64,000 nucleotides of DNA from Azospirillum rugosum (lineage in GTDB: Bacteria > Pseudomonadota > Alphaproteobacteria > Azospirillales > Azospirillaceae): positions 1 through 64,000 of the forward strand of contig NZ_JAGINP010000036.1 of NCBI RefSeq assembly GCF_017876155.1. Reading direction: 5' to 3'. Every line of letters starts with the position of its first letter. Position 1 is the stretch's first letter. The position numbers and the translations under genes were made by a program. Below are positions 8,379-17,382 of the stretch, piece by piece. The notes beneath the pieces were generated by a model, which saw only the letters and a list, made by a program, of their open reading frames with translations, was not told the DNA's origin and searched no databases.

Positions 8379-9584
8379 TCACGGAGCAAAGGCTTGTAGG
8401 CCGGTGATGGCCCGGCCAAGGATCAGAGCGTGCACGTCATGCGTGCCCTCGTAGGTGTTGACCGCCTCCAGGTTCATGGCGTGGCGGATGACATGGAACT
8501 CGTCGGCGATGCCGTTGCCGCCATGCATGTCGCGGGCGACCCGCGCGATGTCCAGCGCCTTGCCGCAGTTGTTGCGCTTGATCAGCGAGATCATCTCCGG
8601 CGCCACCCGGCCTTCGTCCATCAGCCGGCCGACGCGCAGCGCCGCCTGAAGGCCCAGCGCGATCTCCGTCTCCATGTTGGCGAGCTTGAGCTGCGGGATC
8701 TGATTGGCCGCCAACGGCCGACCGAACTGCTTGCGGTCGAGCTGATACTGGCGCGCCTGATGAAAGCAGAACTCCGCCGCTCCCATAGCGCCCCAGGCGA
8801 TGCCGTAGCGCGCCCGGTTCAGGCAGCCGAACGGGCCGCTCAGCCCGTCGGCGTTGGGCAAGCGGTTCTCCTCCGGCACGAACACCTCGTCCATGACGAT
8901 CTCGCCGGTGATTGAGGCGCGGAGGCTGAACTTGCCTTCGATCTTCGGCGCCGACAGGCCCTTCATGCCCTTTTCCAGAACGAAGCCATTGATCCGCCCG
9001 GCGTCGTTCTTCGCCCAGACGACGAAGACGTCCGAAATGGGGGCGTTGGTGATCCACATCTTGGATCCCGTGAGAATGTAACCGCCGTCCGCCGATCGCG
9101 CGCGCGTCTTCATGCCTGCGGGGTCGGAGCCGGCGTCCGGCTCGGTCAGGCCGAAGCAGCCCACCCATTCGCCGGCGGCGAGCTTCGGCAGGTATTTTTC
9201 CCGTTGGGCCTCGCTGCCGTAAGCGTGGATGGGGTGCATGACCAGCGAGGACTGCACCGACATGGCCGAGCGGTAGCCGCTGTCCACCCGCTCCACTTCG
9301 CGGGCGACCAGCCCGTATGAGACGTAGTTCACCCCCGCACAGCCGTATCCCTCGATGGTGGAGCCGAGGAAGCCCAACTCGCCCATCTCGTTCATGATCT
9401 CCCGGTGGAAGACCTCGTAGCGGTTTGCCTCGACGACACGCGGCAACAGATGGTCCTGGCAATAGGCGCGTGCGGCGTCGCGAATCATCCGCTCGTCTTC
9501 GGTCAACTGGTCGTCAAGCAGAAGCGGGTCGTCCCACGCGAAGGACCCCAGCTTGGCCGAGGAAGGGCCGGTCTTGGTCACCAT
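8379..9584 (-). CDS. gcdH: glutaryl-CoA dehydrogenase
   Basis: This 401-residue acyl-CoA dehydrogenase family member converts glutaryl-CoA to crotonyl-CoA and CO2, reducing ETF. Family marks specific to GcdH are visible: GFLGSTIEGYGCAGVNYVSYGL, FGLTEPDAGSDP, KMWITNAPISDVFVVWAK, and the C-terminal NTYEGTHDVHALILGRAITG with the catalytic Glu of YEGT. The ATG at 9584 was chosen; upstream residues in the same frame are Arg/His-rich and not conserved. It is cotranscribed with etfBA downstream. This enzyme points to a glutaryl-CoA-forming route such as pimeloyl-CoA oxidation. Confidence 0.95.
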   Translation of the reverse strand: MVTKTGPSSAKLGSFAWDDPLLLDDQLTEDERMIRDAARAYCQDHLLPRVVEANRYEVFHREIMNEMGELGFLGSTIEGYGCAGVNYVSYGLVAREVERVDSGYRSAMSVQSSLVMHPIHAYGSEAQREKYLPKLAAGEWVGCFGLTEPDAGSDPAGMKTRARSADGGYILTGSKMWITNAPISDVFVVWAKNDAGRINGFVLEKGMKGLSAPKIEGKFSLRASITGEIVMDEVFVPEENRLPNADGLSGPFGCLNRARYGIAWGAMGAAEFCFHQARQYQLDRKQFGRPLAANQIPQLKLANMETEIALGLQAALRVGRLMDEGRVAPEMISLIKRNNCGKALDIARVARDMHGGNGIADEFHVIRHAMNLEAVNTYEGTHDVHALILGRAITGLQAFAP

Positions 9585-9601
9585 GATTTTCTCTCCCGTC
9601 C

Positions 9602-10804
9602 TCAGACCCGCTCGATCACGGCGGCGATGCCCTGACCGATGCCTATGCACATGCTGACCAGCGCGTAACGCCCGCCGGACCGCTCCAACTGGCGCAACGC
9701 CGTCAACGTCAGGCGCGCGCCGCTGGCGCCCAGCGGATGCCCAACCGCAATGGCGCCGCCGTTGGGGTTCAGCCGGCTGTCCTCCGCCGACAGCTCCAGC
9801 AACTTGGCGCAGCCCAGCACCTGGACGGCGAAGGCCTCGTTGATCTCGATAACGTCCATGTCCTTGAGGGCAAGGCCGGCACGCTCCAGCGCTTTGCGAA
9901 TGGCCGGGACGGGACCGAGGCCCATGGTGCGCGGCTCCACGCCGGCGATGGCGCCGGCCAGAATACGCGCACGCGGAGCCACACCCACCGCCTCGCCCTG
10001 TGCACGGCTGCCGATCAGAACCGCCGCCGCGCCGTCGTTGATGCCCGACGCATTGCCGGCGGTAACCACGCCGCCTTCGAACAGCGGGCGCAGCTTCGCC
10101 AGCGTGTCCATGTCGGTGTCCGGCCGGGGGTGCTCATCCTCCGACACCACCACCGGTGCAGCCTTGCCGCGGGTCGGCAGTTCGATGGGCAAGATCTCGC
10201 CGGTGAAGAAGCCCTCCCCTTGGGCAGCGTGGAACCGGGCCTGAGAGCGCGCGGCGAAACGGTCGCTCTCTTCCCGCCCGATGCCCAGGTCCCGGGCGAC
10301 ATTGTCGGCGGTCTGCGGCATGGTGTCGGCACCGAAGTCCTTGGTGATCTTCGGGTTGGGGAAGCGCGCTCCCATGGTTGTGTCGTAGATCTCGGCGCTG
10401 CGGCTGAAGGGCGTCTCCGTCTTCGCCAGCACGAAGGGAGCGCGCGTCATGCTCTCCACCCCGCCGGCAACGAACAGCGTGCCCTCGCCGGCGCGCACGC
10501 AACGTGCCGCGTCCAGCACCGCGGCGAGGCCGCTGCCGCACAGCCGGTTGACCGTCAGTCCTCCGGTCTCGATGGGAAGCCCGGCCAGCAGGCCGGCATG
10601 GCGCGCCACGTTGCGGCTGTCCTCGCCGGCCTGGTTGGTGCAGCCGGCGATCACGTCCTCGATCCCGGCCGCAGCCAAAGGAGTGCGCTTGACAAGCGCG
10701 GTGATCACGACGCCCAGGAGGTCGTCGGGGCGGATTCTGGACAGGGCACCGGCATGGCGCCCGAAGGGGGAACGCAGTCCGTCGTAAAGAAAGGCGTCGG
10801 TCAT
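9602..10804 (-). CDS. pcaF: acetyl-CoA acyltransferase, beta-ketoadipyl-CoA thiolase type
   Basis: A 400-residue thiolase. The start TDAFLYDGLRSPFGRHAG resembles PcaF/PaaJ. The nucleophilic Cys lies in NRLCGSGLAAV, the C-terminal His in NGGAIAVGHPLGASGARL and the second Cys in VSMCIGIGQG. It would thiolytically cleave 3-ketoacyl-CoA (a ketoadipyl, ketopimeloyl or acetoacetyl ester) to acetyl-CoA and a shortened acyl-CoA. The ATG at 10804 gives the conserved N-terminus. It lies between gcdH and the paaH-like gene with short gaps. Confidence 0.9.
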   Translation of the reverse strand: MTDAFLYDGLRSPFGRHAGALSRIRPDDLLGVVITALVKRTPLAAAGIEDVIAGCTNQAGEDSRNVARHAGLLAGLPIETGGLTVNRLCGSGLAAVLDAARCVRAGEGTLFVAGGVESMTRAPFVLAKTETPFSRSAEIYDTTMGARFPNPKITKDFGADTMPQTADNVARDLGIGREESDRFAARSQARFHAAQGEGFFTGEILPIELPTRGKAAPVVVSEDEHPRPDTDMDTLAKLRPLFEGGVVTAGNASGINDGAAAVLIGSRAQGEAVGVAPRARILAGAIAGVEPRTMGLGPVPAIRKALERAGLALKDMDVIEINEAFAVQVLGCAKLLELSAEDSRLNPNGGAIAVGHPLGASGARLTLTALRQLERSGGRYALVSMCIGIGQGIAAVIERV

Positions 10805-10818
10805 GGGGGCAGATCCAA

Positions 10819-12345
10819 TCAAGCTTCCGGGGTGGACAGGGAGACGCCGAGCATGGCGCGGCGCTTGAGCCACGGGCTGGGGCGATAACGGGGGTCGCCG
10901 GTCTGCGCGAGAAGCGCTTCCAGAACGGCCAAAACCCGTGCGGGCCCCAGCCGGTCGCCCATGGCAAGCGGCCCCTGCGGGTAGCCGAGCCCCAGCGGCA
11001 CGGCCTTGTCGATGTCGGCGGGGGCGGCGATTCGCTGCTGGGCGATGTCACAGCCGATGTTGACGATGCAGGCGACGACCCGCTGCGACACAAAGCCGGG
11101 GCTGTCGTGGATCACGGTGACCGGCACGCCGTCCGCAGCCAAAGCGGCCCAAGCCGCGTCGCGCGCCTCGGTGCTGGTGACCGGCGTGGTCATCAGCACC
11201 CGGCGCCCCTGCAACCCGAACAGCGTGTCCACCGCCAGCGTGAGAGTCGGGTCCAACCCCGCCGTCAGAGCGGCGGTGGTGGCGTCCTCGCCCAGCGGCG
11301 TCACCAAGCACACCGACCCGGCGGCCGGCCGCTCGCCATGGTCCAGTGCGGCGCCGCCAGCGGCCAGCCGCTCCGTCAGCGCCATATGCGCCGTCGGGTC
11401 ACGACGGCTGACCCACAGTGGCCGGCGGGCGGCAGCCGGCACTTCGGGTTCAGGGTCCACCACCGGCTTGCCGTCGGCGTAGCGGTAGAAGCCGCGACCG
11501 GTCTTGCGGCCCAGCAGCCCGGCAGCGACATACTGTCGCGGCAGCACCGAGGGGCGGAAACGTGTCTCGTGGAAGAACTGACCGTAGATCGACTCCATCA
11601 CCGACTGCGACACGTCGATGCCGATGAGGTCCAGCAACTCGAACGGCCCCATGCGGAAGCCGGCCTGCTGCACCAGAACGCGATCCACGGTGGCGGGATC
11701 CGCCACCCCCTCACCAACCACGCGCAGCGCCTCGGTGCCGTAACCGCGTCCGGCGTGGTTGACCAGGAAACCGGGCGTGTCGCGCGTCTCCACCGCGGCA
11801 TGGCCCATGCGCGTGCCAAGCCCCACCAGGGCGTCGGTGACCGCCGGGTCGGTCAGCACGCCCGGTGCCACCTCGACAATCTTCATCAACGGAACGGGAT
11901 TGAAGAAGTGGAAGCCGGCCACCCGGTCCGATCGATCGACCCCGGCTGCAATGGCGGTGACGGAGAGCGAGGAGGTGTTGGTCGCCAGCACGCAGTCCGG
12001 CGACACCACAGCCTCCAGCGCGGCGAACAGCGCGCGCTTGGCCTCCAGATCCTCCACGATGGCCTCAACGACCAGATGGCATGGGGCGAGACCGTCCAGT
12101 CCGCCCACCGGGCACAGCCGCGCCGCGGCCGAGTCGGCCGCCGCGTCGCTCATGCGTCCCTTGCGGGCCAGAGTACGGAAGGTATCAGCCACCGCGGCCA
12201 CGGCCTCACCCGCCGCGCCTTCGCGGGCGTCGTGCAGCAGAACATCGATGCCGGCCACAGCCGCGATCTGGGCGATGCCACGCCCCATGGTGCCGGTTCC
12301 TACGACGCCCAGCACGAGCGCGCCGTTTTGTGGATCGAAGCTCAT
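10819..12345 (-). CDS. paaH: 3-hydroxyacyl-CoA dehydrogenase, PaaH/PaaC type
   Basis: This 508-residue long-form dehydrogenase has two parts. The N-terminal Rossmann domain carries LGVVGTGTMGRGIAQIAA, followed by NTSSLSVTAIAAG, GFHFFNPVPLMKIVEV and GRKTGRGFYRYADGK. A second C-terminal 3HCDH domain follows (DSPGFVSQRVVACIVNIGCDIAQ, PLGLGYPQGPLAMGDRLG). Length and layout match PaaH of phenylacetate catabolism. It is the first gene of the leftward operon, preceded by GGGGACAGG and facing the IclR gene across about 230 bp. Confidence 0.9.
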   Translation of the reverse strand: MSFDPQNGALVLGVVGTGTMGRGIAQIAAVAGIDVLLHDAREGAAGEAVAAVADTFRTLARKGRMSDAAADSAAARLCPVGGLDGLAPCHLVVEAIVEDLEAKRALFAALEAVVSPDCVLATNTSSLSVTAIAAGVDRSDRVAGFHFFNPVPLMKIVEVAPGVLTDPAVTDALVGLGTRMGHAAVETRDTPGFLVNHAGRGYGTEALRVVGEGVADPATVDRVLVQQAGFRMGPFELLDLIGIDVSQSVMESIYGQFFHETRFRPSVLPRQYVAAGLLGRKTGRGFYRYADGKPVVDPEPEVPAAARRPLWVSRRDPTAHMALTERLAAGGAALDHGERPAAGSVCLVTPLGEDATTAALTAGLDPTLTLAVDTLFGLQGRRVLMTTPVTSTEARDAAWAALAADGVPVTVIHDSPGFVSQRVVACIVNIGCDIAQQRIAAPADIDKAVPLGLGYPQGPLAMGDRLGPARVLAVLEALLAQTGDPRYRPSPWLKRRAMLGVSLSTPEA

Positions 12346-12446
12346 CCTGTCCCCTTTCGTCGCAATCGGGAGTCGGCCGGCGGTGCGCACCACCGCGCCC
12401 TTCCGTTCGGTGCCGGCTACGCCAGCCACCTCTCTTCCCGATCAAA

Positions 12447-12461
12447 TTCCGTTGTGCGGAA
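12447..12461. promoter_or_regulatory. candidate IclR operator
   Basis: The 15-bp inverted repeat TTCCG-TTGTG-CGGAA lies between the divergent paaH and iclR genes. IclR-family regulators commonly bind short palindromes with TTCCG-like arms, often next to their own gene. That it serves this regulator and controls both directions is inference. Confidence 0.5.
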
Positions 12462-12574
12462 CCAAATTTCATTCTCTTGACGCCGACCATAAACGCTGCC
12501 AGAGTGTCTTTCAATGAAATCTTTCGCCCCGCATTCTTGCGGAGCATCAACAAAACGCCCGAGGGAAGAAATCC

Positions 12575-13402
12575 ATGCGCAAGCGGGATGAAGGCCTTGC
12601 CGTCGACGATCATGATATTGACGAGGATAAAGACCCTCGATTCGTGACGGCCCTGGCCAGAGGACTCGACATTCTGCGCTCGTTCCGGCGGAATGAGATC
12701 GAACTTGGCAATCAAGACTTGGCAGCTCGTACCGGATTGCCCAAGGCGACGGTGTCGCGTCTGACTTACACCTTGGGAAAACAGGGCTATCTGGTCTACA
12801 ACGCCGCGTCCGGGAAGTACCGGCTGGGCACGCCGGTGCTATCGCTGGGCTACACCTGCCTGTCGGGCATGGGCGTCCGGCAGGTGGCGCGCCCGCTGAT
12901 GCAGGAACTGGCCGACCACACCGGTCTGTCGGTGGCGCTGGGCGGGCGGGACCGGTTCAGCATGATCTATCTGGAATGCTGCCGCGGCGACAGCCCGGTC
13001 ACGTTGCAGCTCGACGTCGGCTCGCACCTGAAACTGACCACCAGCGCCATGGGGCGCGCCTATCTGGCAGGCCTGCCCGACACCGAGCGGGCGGCGCTGA
13101 TGGACAAGCTGGAAGCCCACGAGAACGAACGGTCCCCCGGCCGCTGGCCGGGAATCCGGGACGGCATCCTGCAGGCGGTCGAGGAATACCGGATGAAGGG
13201 GTATTGCCTGTCGCTCGGTGCCTGGAAGACCGAGGTGAACGCGGCCGGCGTGCCCTACGTGCCGCGCGACGGCTCTCCCGTGCTGGCTTTCAACTGTGGT
13301 GGCCCGTCGTTCCTGCTGCACCGCAAGACGCTGGAAGAGGACCACGCCCCGCGGCTGGTGGAGTTGGTCCGCCGCATCGACGCCGTCCTCTTCAATTCCT
13401 GA
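12575..13402 (+). CDS. IclR-family transcriptional regulator
   Basis: A 275-residue protein with an N-terminal winged helix (FVTALARGLDILRSFR, then NQDLAARTGLPKATVSRLTYTL) and a C-terminal IclR effector domain containing TTSAMGRAYLAGL and a Cys-rich C-terminal lobe (FNCGGPSF). The PcaR/PobR subgroup starts with the same DPRFVTALARG block. It lies between the leftward beta-oxidation operon and the rightward acyl-CoA dehydrogenase/ligase operon and very likely controls both in response to a pathway acid or acyl-CoA. Confidence 0.92.
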   Translation: MRKRDEGLAVDDHDIDEDKDPRFVTALARGLDILRSFRRNEIELGNQDLAARTGLPKATVSRLTYTLGKQGYLVYNAASGKYRLGTPVLSLGYTCLSGMGVRQVARPLMQELADHTGLSVALGGRDRFSMIYLECCRGDSPVTLQLDVGSHLKLTTSAMGRAYLAGLPDTERAALMDKLEAHENERSPGRWPGIRDGILQAVEEYRMKGYCLSLGAWKTEVNAAGVPYVPRDGSPVLAFNCGGPSFLLHRKTLEEDHAPRLVELVRRIDAVLFNS

Positions 13403-13429
13403 ACAAATTCTCTCCCCGAGGAGACACGA

Positions 13430-14581
13430 ATGCCATTGGATCCGGAGACGCTCGGCCAATTGGTCGGCACGGTGTCGCGCTTCGTGCGCGAGCAGTTGAT
13501 CCCGCTTGAACACAAGGTCGCGGACGACGACGCCATCCCGCCGTCGGTCGTCGCAGCCATGCGTGAGATGGGCCTGTTCGGCCTGTCCATCCCCGAGGAA
13601 TACGGCGGCATCGGCTTGTCCATGGCCGAGGAGGTTCAGGTGGCCTTCGAACTGGGCCAGACCTCCCCCGCTTTCCGTTCGCTGATCGGAACCAACAACG
13701 GGATCGGGTCGCAGGGCATCGTCATCGACGGCACCGACGAGCAGAAGCGCGCCTACCTGCCCCGGCTCGCCAGTGGCGAAATCGTCGGTTCTTTCGCCTT
13801 GACGGAGCCGGAGGCCGGTTCCGACGCCGGTTCGCTGCGCACCACCGCGCGGCGCAACGGCGACCATTACGTGCTGAACGGTACCAAGCGCTTCATCACC
13901 AATGCGCCGCATGCCGGCCTGTTCACCGTCTTCGCCCGCACGGGCACTCAGGAGGAGGGCGCGCGTGGCGTCACTGCCTTCCTGGTGGAGGCCGGCACAC
14001 CCGGCATCACGCTCGGGCCGCTGGACAAGAAGATGGGCCAGAAGGGCGCCCACAGCTGCGACGTCATTTTTGAGGATTGCCGGGTTCCCGCCACCGCCGT
14101 GCTCGGTGGCCGGGAAGGCCAGGGCTTCAAGACGGCGATGAAGGTGCTGGACCGCGGGCGTTTGCACATTTCCGCGGTATGCGTCGGCGCCGCCGAGCGG
14201 CTGATCCGCGACAGCTTGGCCTACTCCATGGAGCGCAAGCAGTTCGGCCAGCCCATCGCCGAGTTCCAGCTCATCCAGGCGATGCTGGCCGACAGCCGGG
14301 CGGAAGCCTACGCGGCGCGCTGCATGGTGCTGGAAACGGCGCGCAGGAAGGATGCGGGGACGGACGTCTCCACCGACGCGGCCTGCTGCAAGATGTTCGC
14401 GTCCGAGATGGTCGGGCGCGTCGCCGACCGCGCCGTGCAGATTCACGGCGGTGCCGGCTACATCGCCGATTACGGGATCGAGCGATTCTACCGTGATGTG
14501 CGCCTGTTCCGCATCTACGAGGGGACGACCCAGGTCCAGCAGCTCGTCATCGCCCGCAACATGATCCGCGAGGCGGCGTGA
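13430..14581 (+). CDS. acyl-CoA dehydrogenase
   Basis: A 383-residue short-chain-type acyl-CoA dehydrogenase. FAD and substrate motifs are present: FALTEPEAGSDAGS, KRFITNAPHAGLFTVFARTG, MERKQFGQPIAEFQ, IHGGAGYIADYGIERFYRDVR and the catalytic Glu in YEGTTQVQQLVIARNM. The ATG follows GAGGAGACACGA. It overlaps the start of the CoA ligase by 4 bp, so the two are translationally coupled. It should introduce the first double bond in the ligase product. Confidence 0.92.
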   Translation: MPLDPETLGQLVGTVSRFVREQLIPLEHKVADDDAIPPSVVAAMREMGLFGLSIPEEYGGIGLSMAEEVQVAFELGQTSPAFRSLIGTNNGIGSQGIVIDGTDEQKRAYLPRLASGEIVGSFALTEPEAGSDAGSLRTTARRNGDHYVLNGTKRFITNAPHAGLFTVFARTGTQEEGARGVTAFLVEAGTPGITLGPLDKKMGQKGAHSCDVIFEDCRVPATAVLGGREGQGFKTAMKVLDRGRLHISAVCVGAAERLIRDSLAYSMERKQFGQPIAEFQLIQAMLADSRAEAYAARCMVLETARRKDAGTDVSTDAACCKMFASEMVGRVADRAVQIHGGAGYIADYGIERFYRDVRLFRIYEGTTQVQQLVIARNMIREAA

Positions 14582-16140
14582 CGATGGACCGTTTTGCGAG
14601 CATGATTGCAGCGCTGCCCGCCCGCATCAGCCATCCGGTCCTGGACTGGGCCGAGCGCACCCCCGATGCCCCCGCGCTGCGCGAAGACGACACCGAATGG
14701 AGCTACGGCCGCTTCGGCGCGGCGATCCGCCGGATGCAGCAGCACCTTTCCGCGCTGGGCGTGCGCGGTGGCGACCGGGTGATGATCGTCTGCGAGAACG
14801 GTCTGGCCGTCGCCACCCTGGTGATGGCCGCCAGCGAGCTGGACGCTTGGCCGGTCATCGTCAACGCCCGCCTGTCGGAGCGCGAGGTCGATACGATCCG
14901 TAACCACTGCCTGCCGCGCCGGATCGTCTACACCGACGCCATTTCCCGCGACGCGGCGGCGCACGCCGCCTGTCACGGGGCCACGGCGCTGGATGATCCG
15001 GAGCTTCCGCCCATGGCGGTCGGCCCGCTGCTGGAGGCCGATCCGGAGCCGGTGCATGCCGATGCGGCGAAGCAGGTCGGCGCCGTCATTTACACCTCGG
15101 GCACCACGGGGCACCCCAAGGGTGTGATGCTGTCCCATCGCGGACTGCTGTTCGTGGCGTGCATCTCCGGCCACATGCGCGGGCTGAACCGCAACGACCG
15201 GACCTACGGCGTGCTGCCGATCAGCCATGTGTTCGGACTGGCCTCCACCTGCCTCGGCACGCTGTACGCCGGCGGCTGCCTGCATGCCATCGCGCGCTTC
15301 GACCCGAAGGCCGTATGGGACGCGCTGGCGCACGACGGCGTCACCGTCTTCCAGGGCGTGCCGGTCATGTACGCCAAGCTGATCGAGCACGGCAAGGTCA
15401 CTGGGCAGGCGCCGGCCGCCCCACACCTGCGCTATCTCTCGTCGGGCGGTTCGGTGCTGGACTTGGCGCTGAAGCAGGCGGTGGAGGCCACCTTCGGGTT
15501 GCCGCTCCACAACGGCTACGGCCTCACCGAATGCTCGCCCACCATCACACAGACCCGCCTGGACGCGCCGCGCGCCGACACCTCCATCGGACCGCCGCTC
15601 CCCCTGGTCGAGGTGCGCTTCGTCGACCACGCCACCGGTGTCGACGTCCCGGCGGGTGGCTCCGGCGAGCTGTGGGTGCGCGCGCCCAACGTCATGCTGG
15701 GCTATTATCGCGAGCCGGGCCTGACGGCCGAGATCATCACGCCCGACGGCTGGCTGAAGACCGGCGACCTCGCCCGGATGGAACCGGACGGGTGCCTCAG
15801 CGTGATCGGCCGCCTCCGCGAGATCATCATTCATTCCGGCTTCAACGTCTACCCGGAGGAGGTGGAGGGCGTGCTGTGCAGCCATCCCGCCGTGACCTTG
15901 GCGGCGGTGGTCGGCCATTCGGAGGCCGGCAACGAGTCGGTGGTCGCCTTCGTCCAGCTTGCCCCCGGCCGCACGGCCACCGAAGAGGAGTTGAAGGCGT
16001 TCGCCGCCGAACGGCTGGCTCCCTACAAACGCCCCGCACGCGTCGTGGTCGTGCCGGCTCTGCCCGCCAGTTCGACCGGCAAGCTGAAGAAGAACGACCT
16101 GCGCACGGTTGCCAGCCAAGTGATGGCGACACGCTCCTGA
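14578..16140 (+). CDS. AMP-forming acyl-CoA synthetase
   Basis: A 520-residue ANL-superfamily ligase that activates a carboxylic acid to its CoA thioester through an acyl-AMP. Motifs are YTSGTTGHPKGVMLSHR (P-loop-like), YGLTECSPT (ATP/AMP site), DGWLKTGDLARM and the C-terminal GRLREIIIHSGFNVYPEEVE with Lys of SSTGKLKKNDL. The GTG at 14578 overlaps the upstream stop (GTGA); an ATG at 14584 is an alternative start. By context its substrate is a dicarboxylic or alicyclic acid, equivalent to PimA or a cyclohexanecarboxylate ligase. Confidence 0.88.
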   Translation: MTMDRFASMIAALPARISHPVLDWAERTPDAPALREDDTEWSYGRFGAAIRRMQQHLSALGVRGGDRVMIVCENGLAVATLVMAASELDAWPVIVNARLSEREVDTIRNHCLPRRIVYTDAISRDAAAHAACHGATALDDPELPPMAVGPLLEADPEPVHADAAKQVGAVIYTSGTTGHPKGVMLSHRGLLFVACISGHMRGLNRNDRTYGVLPISHVFGLASTCLGTLYAGGCLHAIARFDPKAVWDALAHDGVTVFQGVPVMYAKLIEHGKVTGQAPAAPHLRYLSSGGSVLDLALKQAVEATFGLPLHNGYGLTECSPTITQTRLDAPRADTSIGPPLPLVEVRFVDHATGVDVPAGGSGELWVRAPNVMLGYYREPGLTAEIITPDGWLKTGDLARMEPDGCLSVIGRLREIIIHSGFNVYPEEVEGVLCSHPAVTLAAVVGHSEAGNESVVAFVQLAPGRTATEEELKAFAAERLAPYKRPARVVVVPALPASSTGKLKKNDLRTVASQVMATRS

Positions 16141-16206
16141 CCGCCGACGCCCCGTCGGTCCCTTGATACCAAGAAGCCGCCAACGAAACCCAGGAGGAAA
16201 CAATCT

Positions 16207-17382
16207 ATGGTGCGAATGACTGGCCTTATGACCGCGGCCGTCGCCCTGACACTGGCGCTGGGTGCGCCCGGCGTTGCGGACGCGAAGGACTACCTGCTGG
16301 GATCGCAACTGCCGCTCAGCGGCAATCTCGCCCGCGTCGGCCAGGGCATGAGTGAGGGCATCGCCGTCGCTGTCGACTTGGCGAACAAGCAGTACGCCGG
16401 CAAGCATACCTTCAAAGTCACGACCATCGACGACGAAACCTCGCCAGCCAAGGGCGTGGCGGCGGTGGAAAAGCTGATCGCGCAGGGTGTCGTTGCACTC
16501 ACCGGCGGCTACGGCTCCAACATCATCGGCCCGGCGTCGGAAGCGGCGCAGAAGGCCGGCATGGTCTACATGACCTCCGGCGGGGTGACGCCCGACCTGA
16601 CCGGGCGCGGCTACAAGACCTTCTTCCGCATCAACAACACCGAAGGCTACGCCAAGGCGATGATTGGCCTGCTGGGCGACATGCAGGTGAAGAAGGTGTC
16701 GGTCGTCTATCTGAACAAGGAAGCCACCAGCAACCTCGCCAAGCAGGTGCAGGCGGATCTGACGGCCAAGGGCGTGACGGTCGGGATGCATGAATTCGAC
16801 GGGGCCACCAGCGATTTCAAGCCGCTGCTGAACAAGGTCAAGCTGCAGGACCGCCCCGACGCCATCGCCATGGTCGGCTACGAGAACGATTATGTGGGCG
16901 TTCTGCGCGCCGCCAAGGTGCTGAAGCCGGACGTCAAGGCGGTGGTCGGTGTCTGGTCGCTGGCCACCGCGCAGATGGCAAAAGAATTTCCCGATTTGAT
17001 GGAGAACGTCTACGGCACCTCCATGCTCCCCTACCCGGTGGAATTCACCCAGCCCGAAGCCATCGAGTTTTCCAAGACCTACGCTCGGCTGTTCAATAAG
17101 GAACCGGACTATCTGGGCCAGTTCGGCTATGTGCAGACGAAACTGCTGATCGAAGCCGTGCTGCGCGCCGACGAGGCCGGCACGCTCGACAAGGGCGGTC
17201 TGGCCGACGAGTTGCGCAAGACCGACGCCCAGACCCTGATCGGCCGCGTCACCTTCGACGAAAAGGGCGACAACCCCAATTTCTCCCACCGCATGGGCCA
17301 GCACCAGCAGGGCAAGGTCGTGCTGGTCTGGCCGCCGGAAGCGGCAAACGGAAAGATGAACTTCCCCGCCAGGCCGTGGTGA
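16207..17382 (+). CDS. ABC transporter periplasmic binding protein, LivK/HAA type
   Basis: A 391-residue type-I periplasmic binding protein. The first ~26 residues form a signal peptide (MVRMTGLMTAAVALTLALG then ADA). The mature protein starts KDYLLGSQLPLSGNLARVGQGM, followed by VALTGGYGSNIIGPASEAAQ. It precedes two permease and two ATPase genes and probably captures the acid degraded by this block; such transporters serve aromatic and dicarboxylic acids as well as amino acids. AGGAGG lies shortly before the ATG. Confidence 0.9.
   Translation: MVRMTGLMTAAVALTLALGAPGVADAKDYLLGSQLPLSGNLARVGQGMSEGIAVAVDLANKQYAGKHTFKVTTIDDETSPAKGVAAVEKLIAQGVVALTGGYGSNIIGPASEAAQKAGMVYMTSGGVTPDLTGRGYKTFFRINNTEGYAKAMIGLLGDMQVKKVSVVYLNKEATSNLAKQVQADLTAKGVTVGMHEFDGATSDFKPLLNKVKLQDRPDAIAMVGYENDYVGVLRAAKVLKPDVKAVVGVWSLATAQMAKEFPDLMENVYGTSMLPYPVEFTQPEAIEFSKTYARLFNKEPDYLGQFGYVQTKLLIEAVLRADEAGTLDKGGLADELRKTDAQTLIGRVTFDEKGDNPNFSHRMGQHQQGKVVLVWPPEAANGKMNFPARPW

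Noticed and set aside
14515..17304. 929-codon antisense frame over the acyl-CoA synthetase and binding-protein genes
   Set aside because: It spans three well-supported opposite-strand genes and shows no domain; it is open only because of third-position GC.
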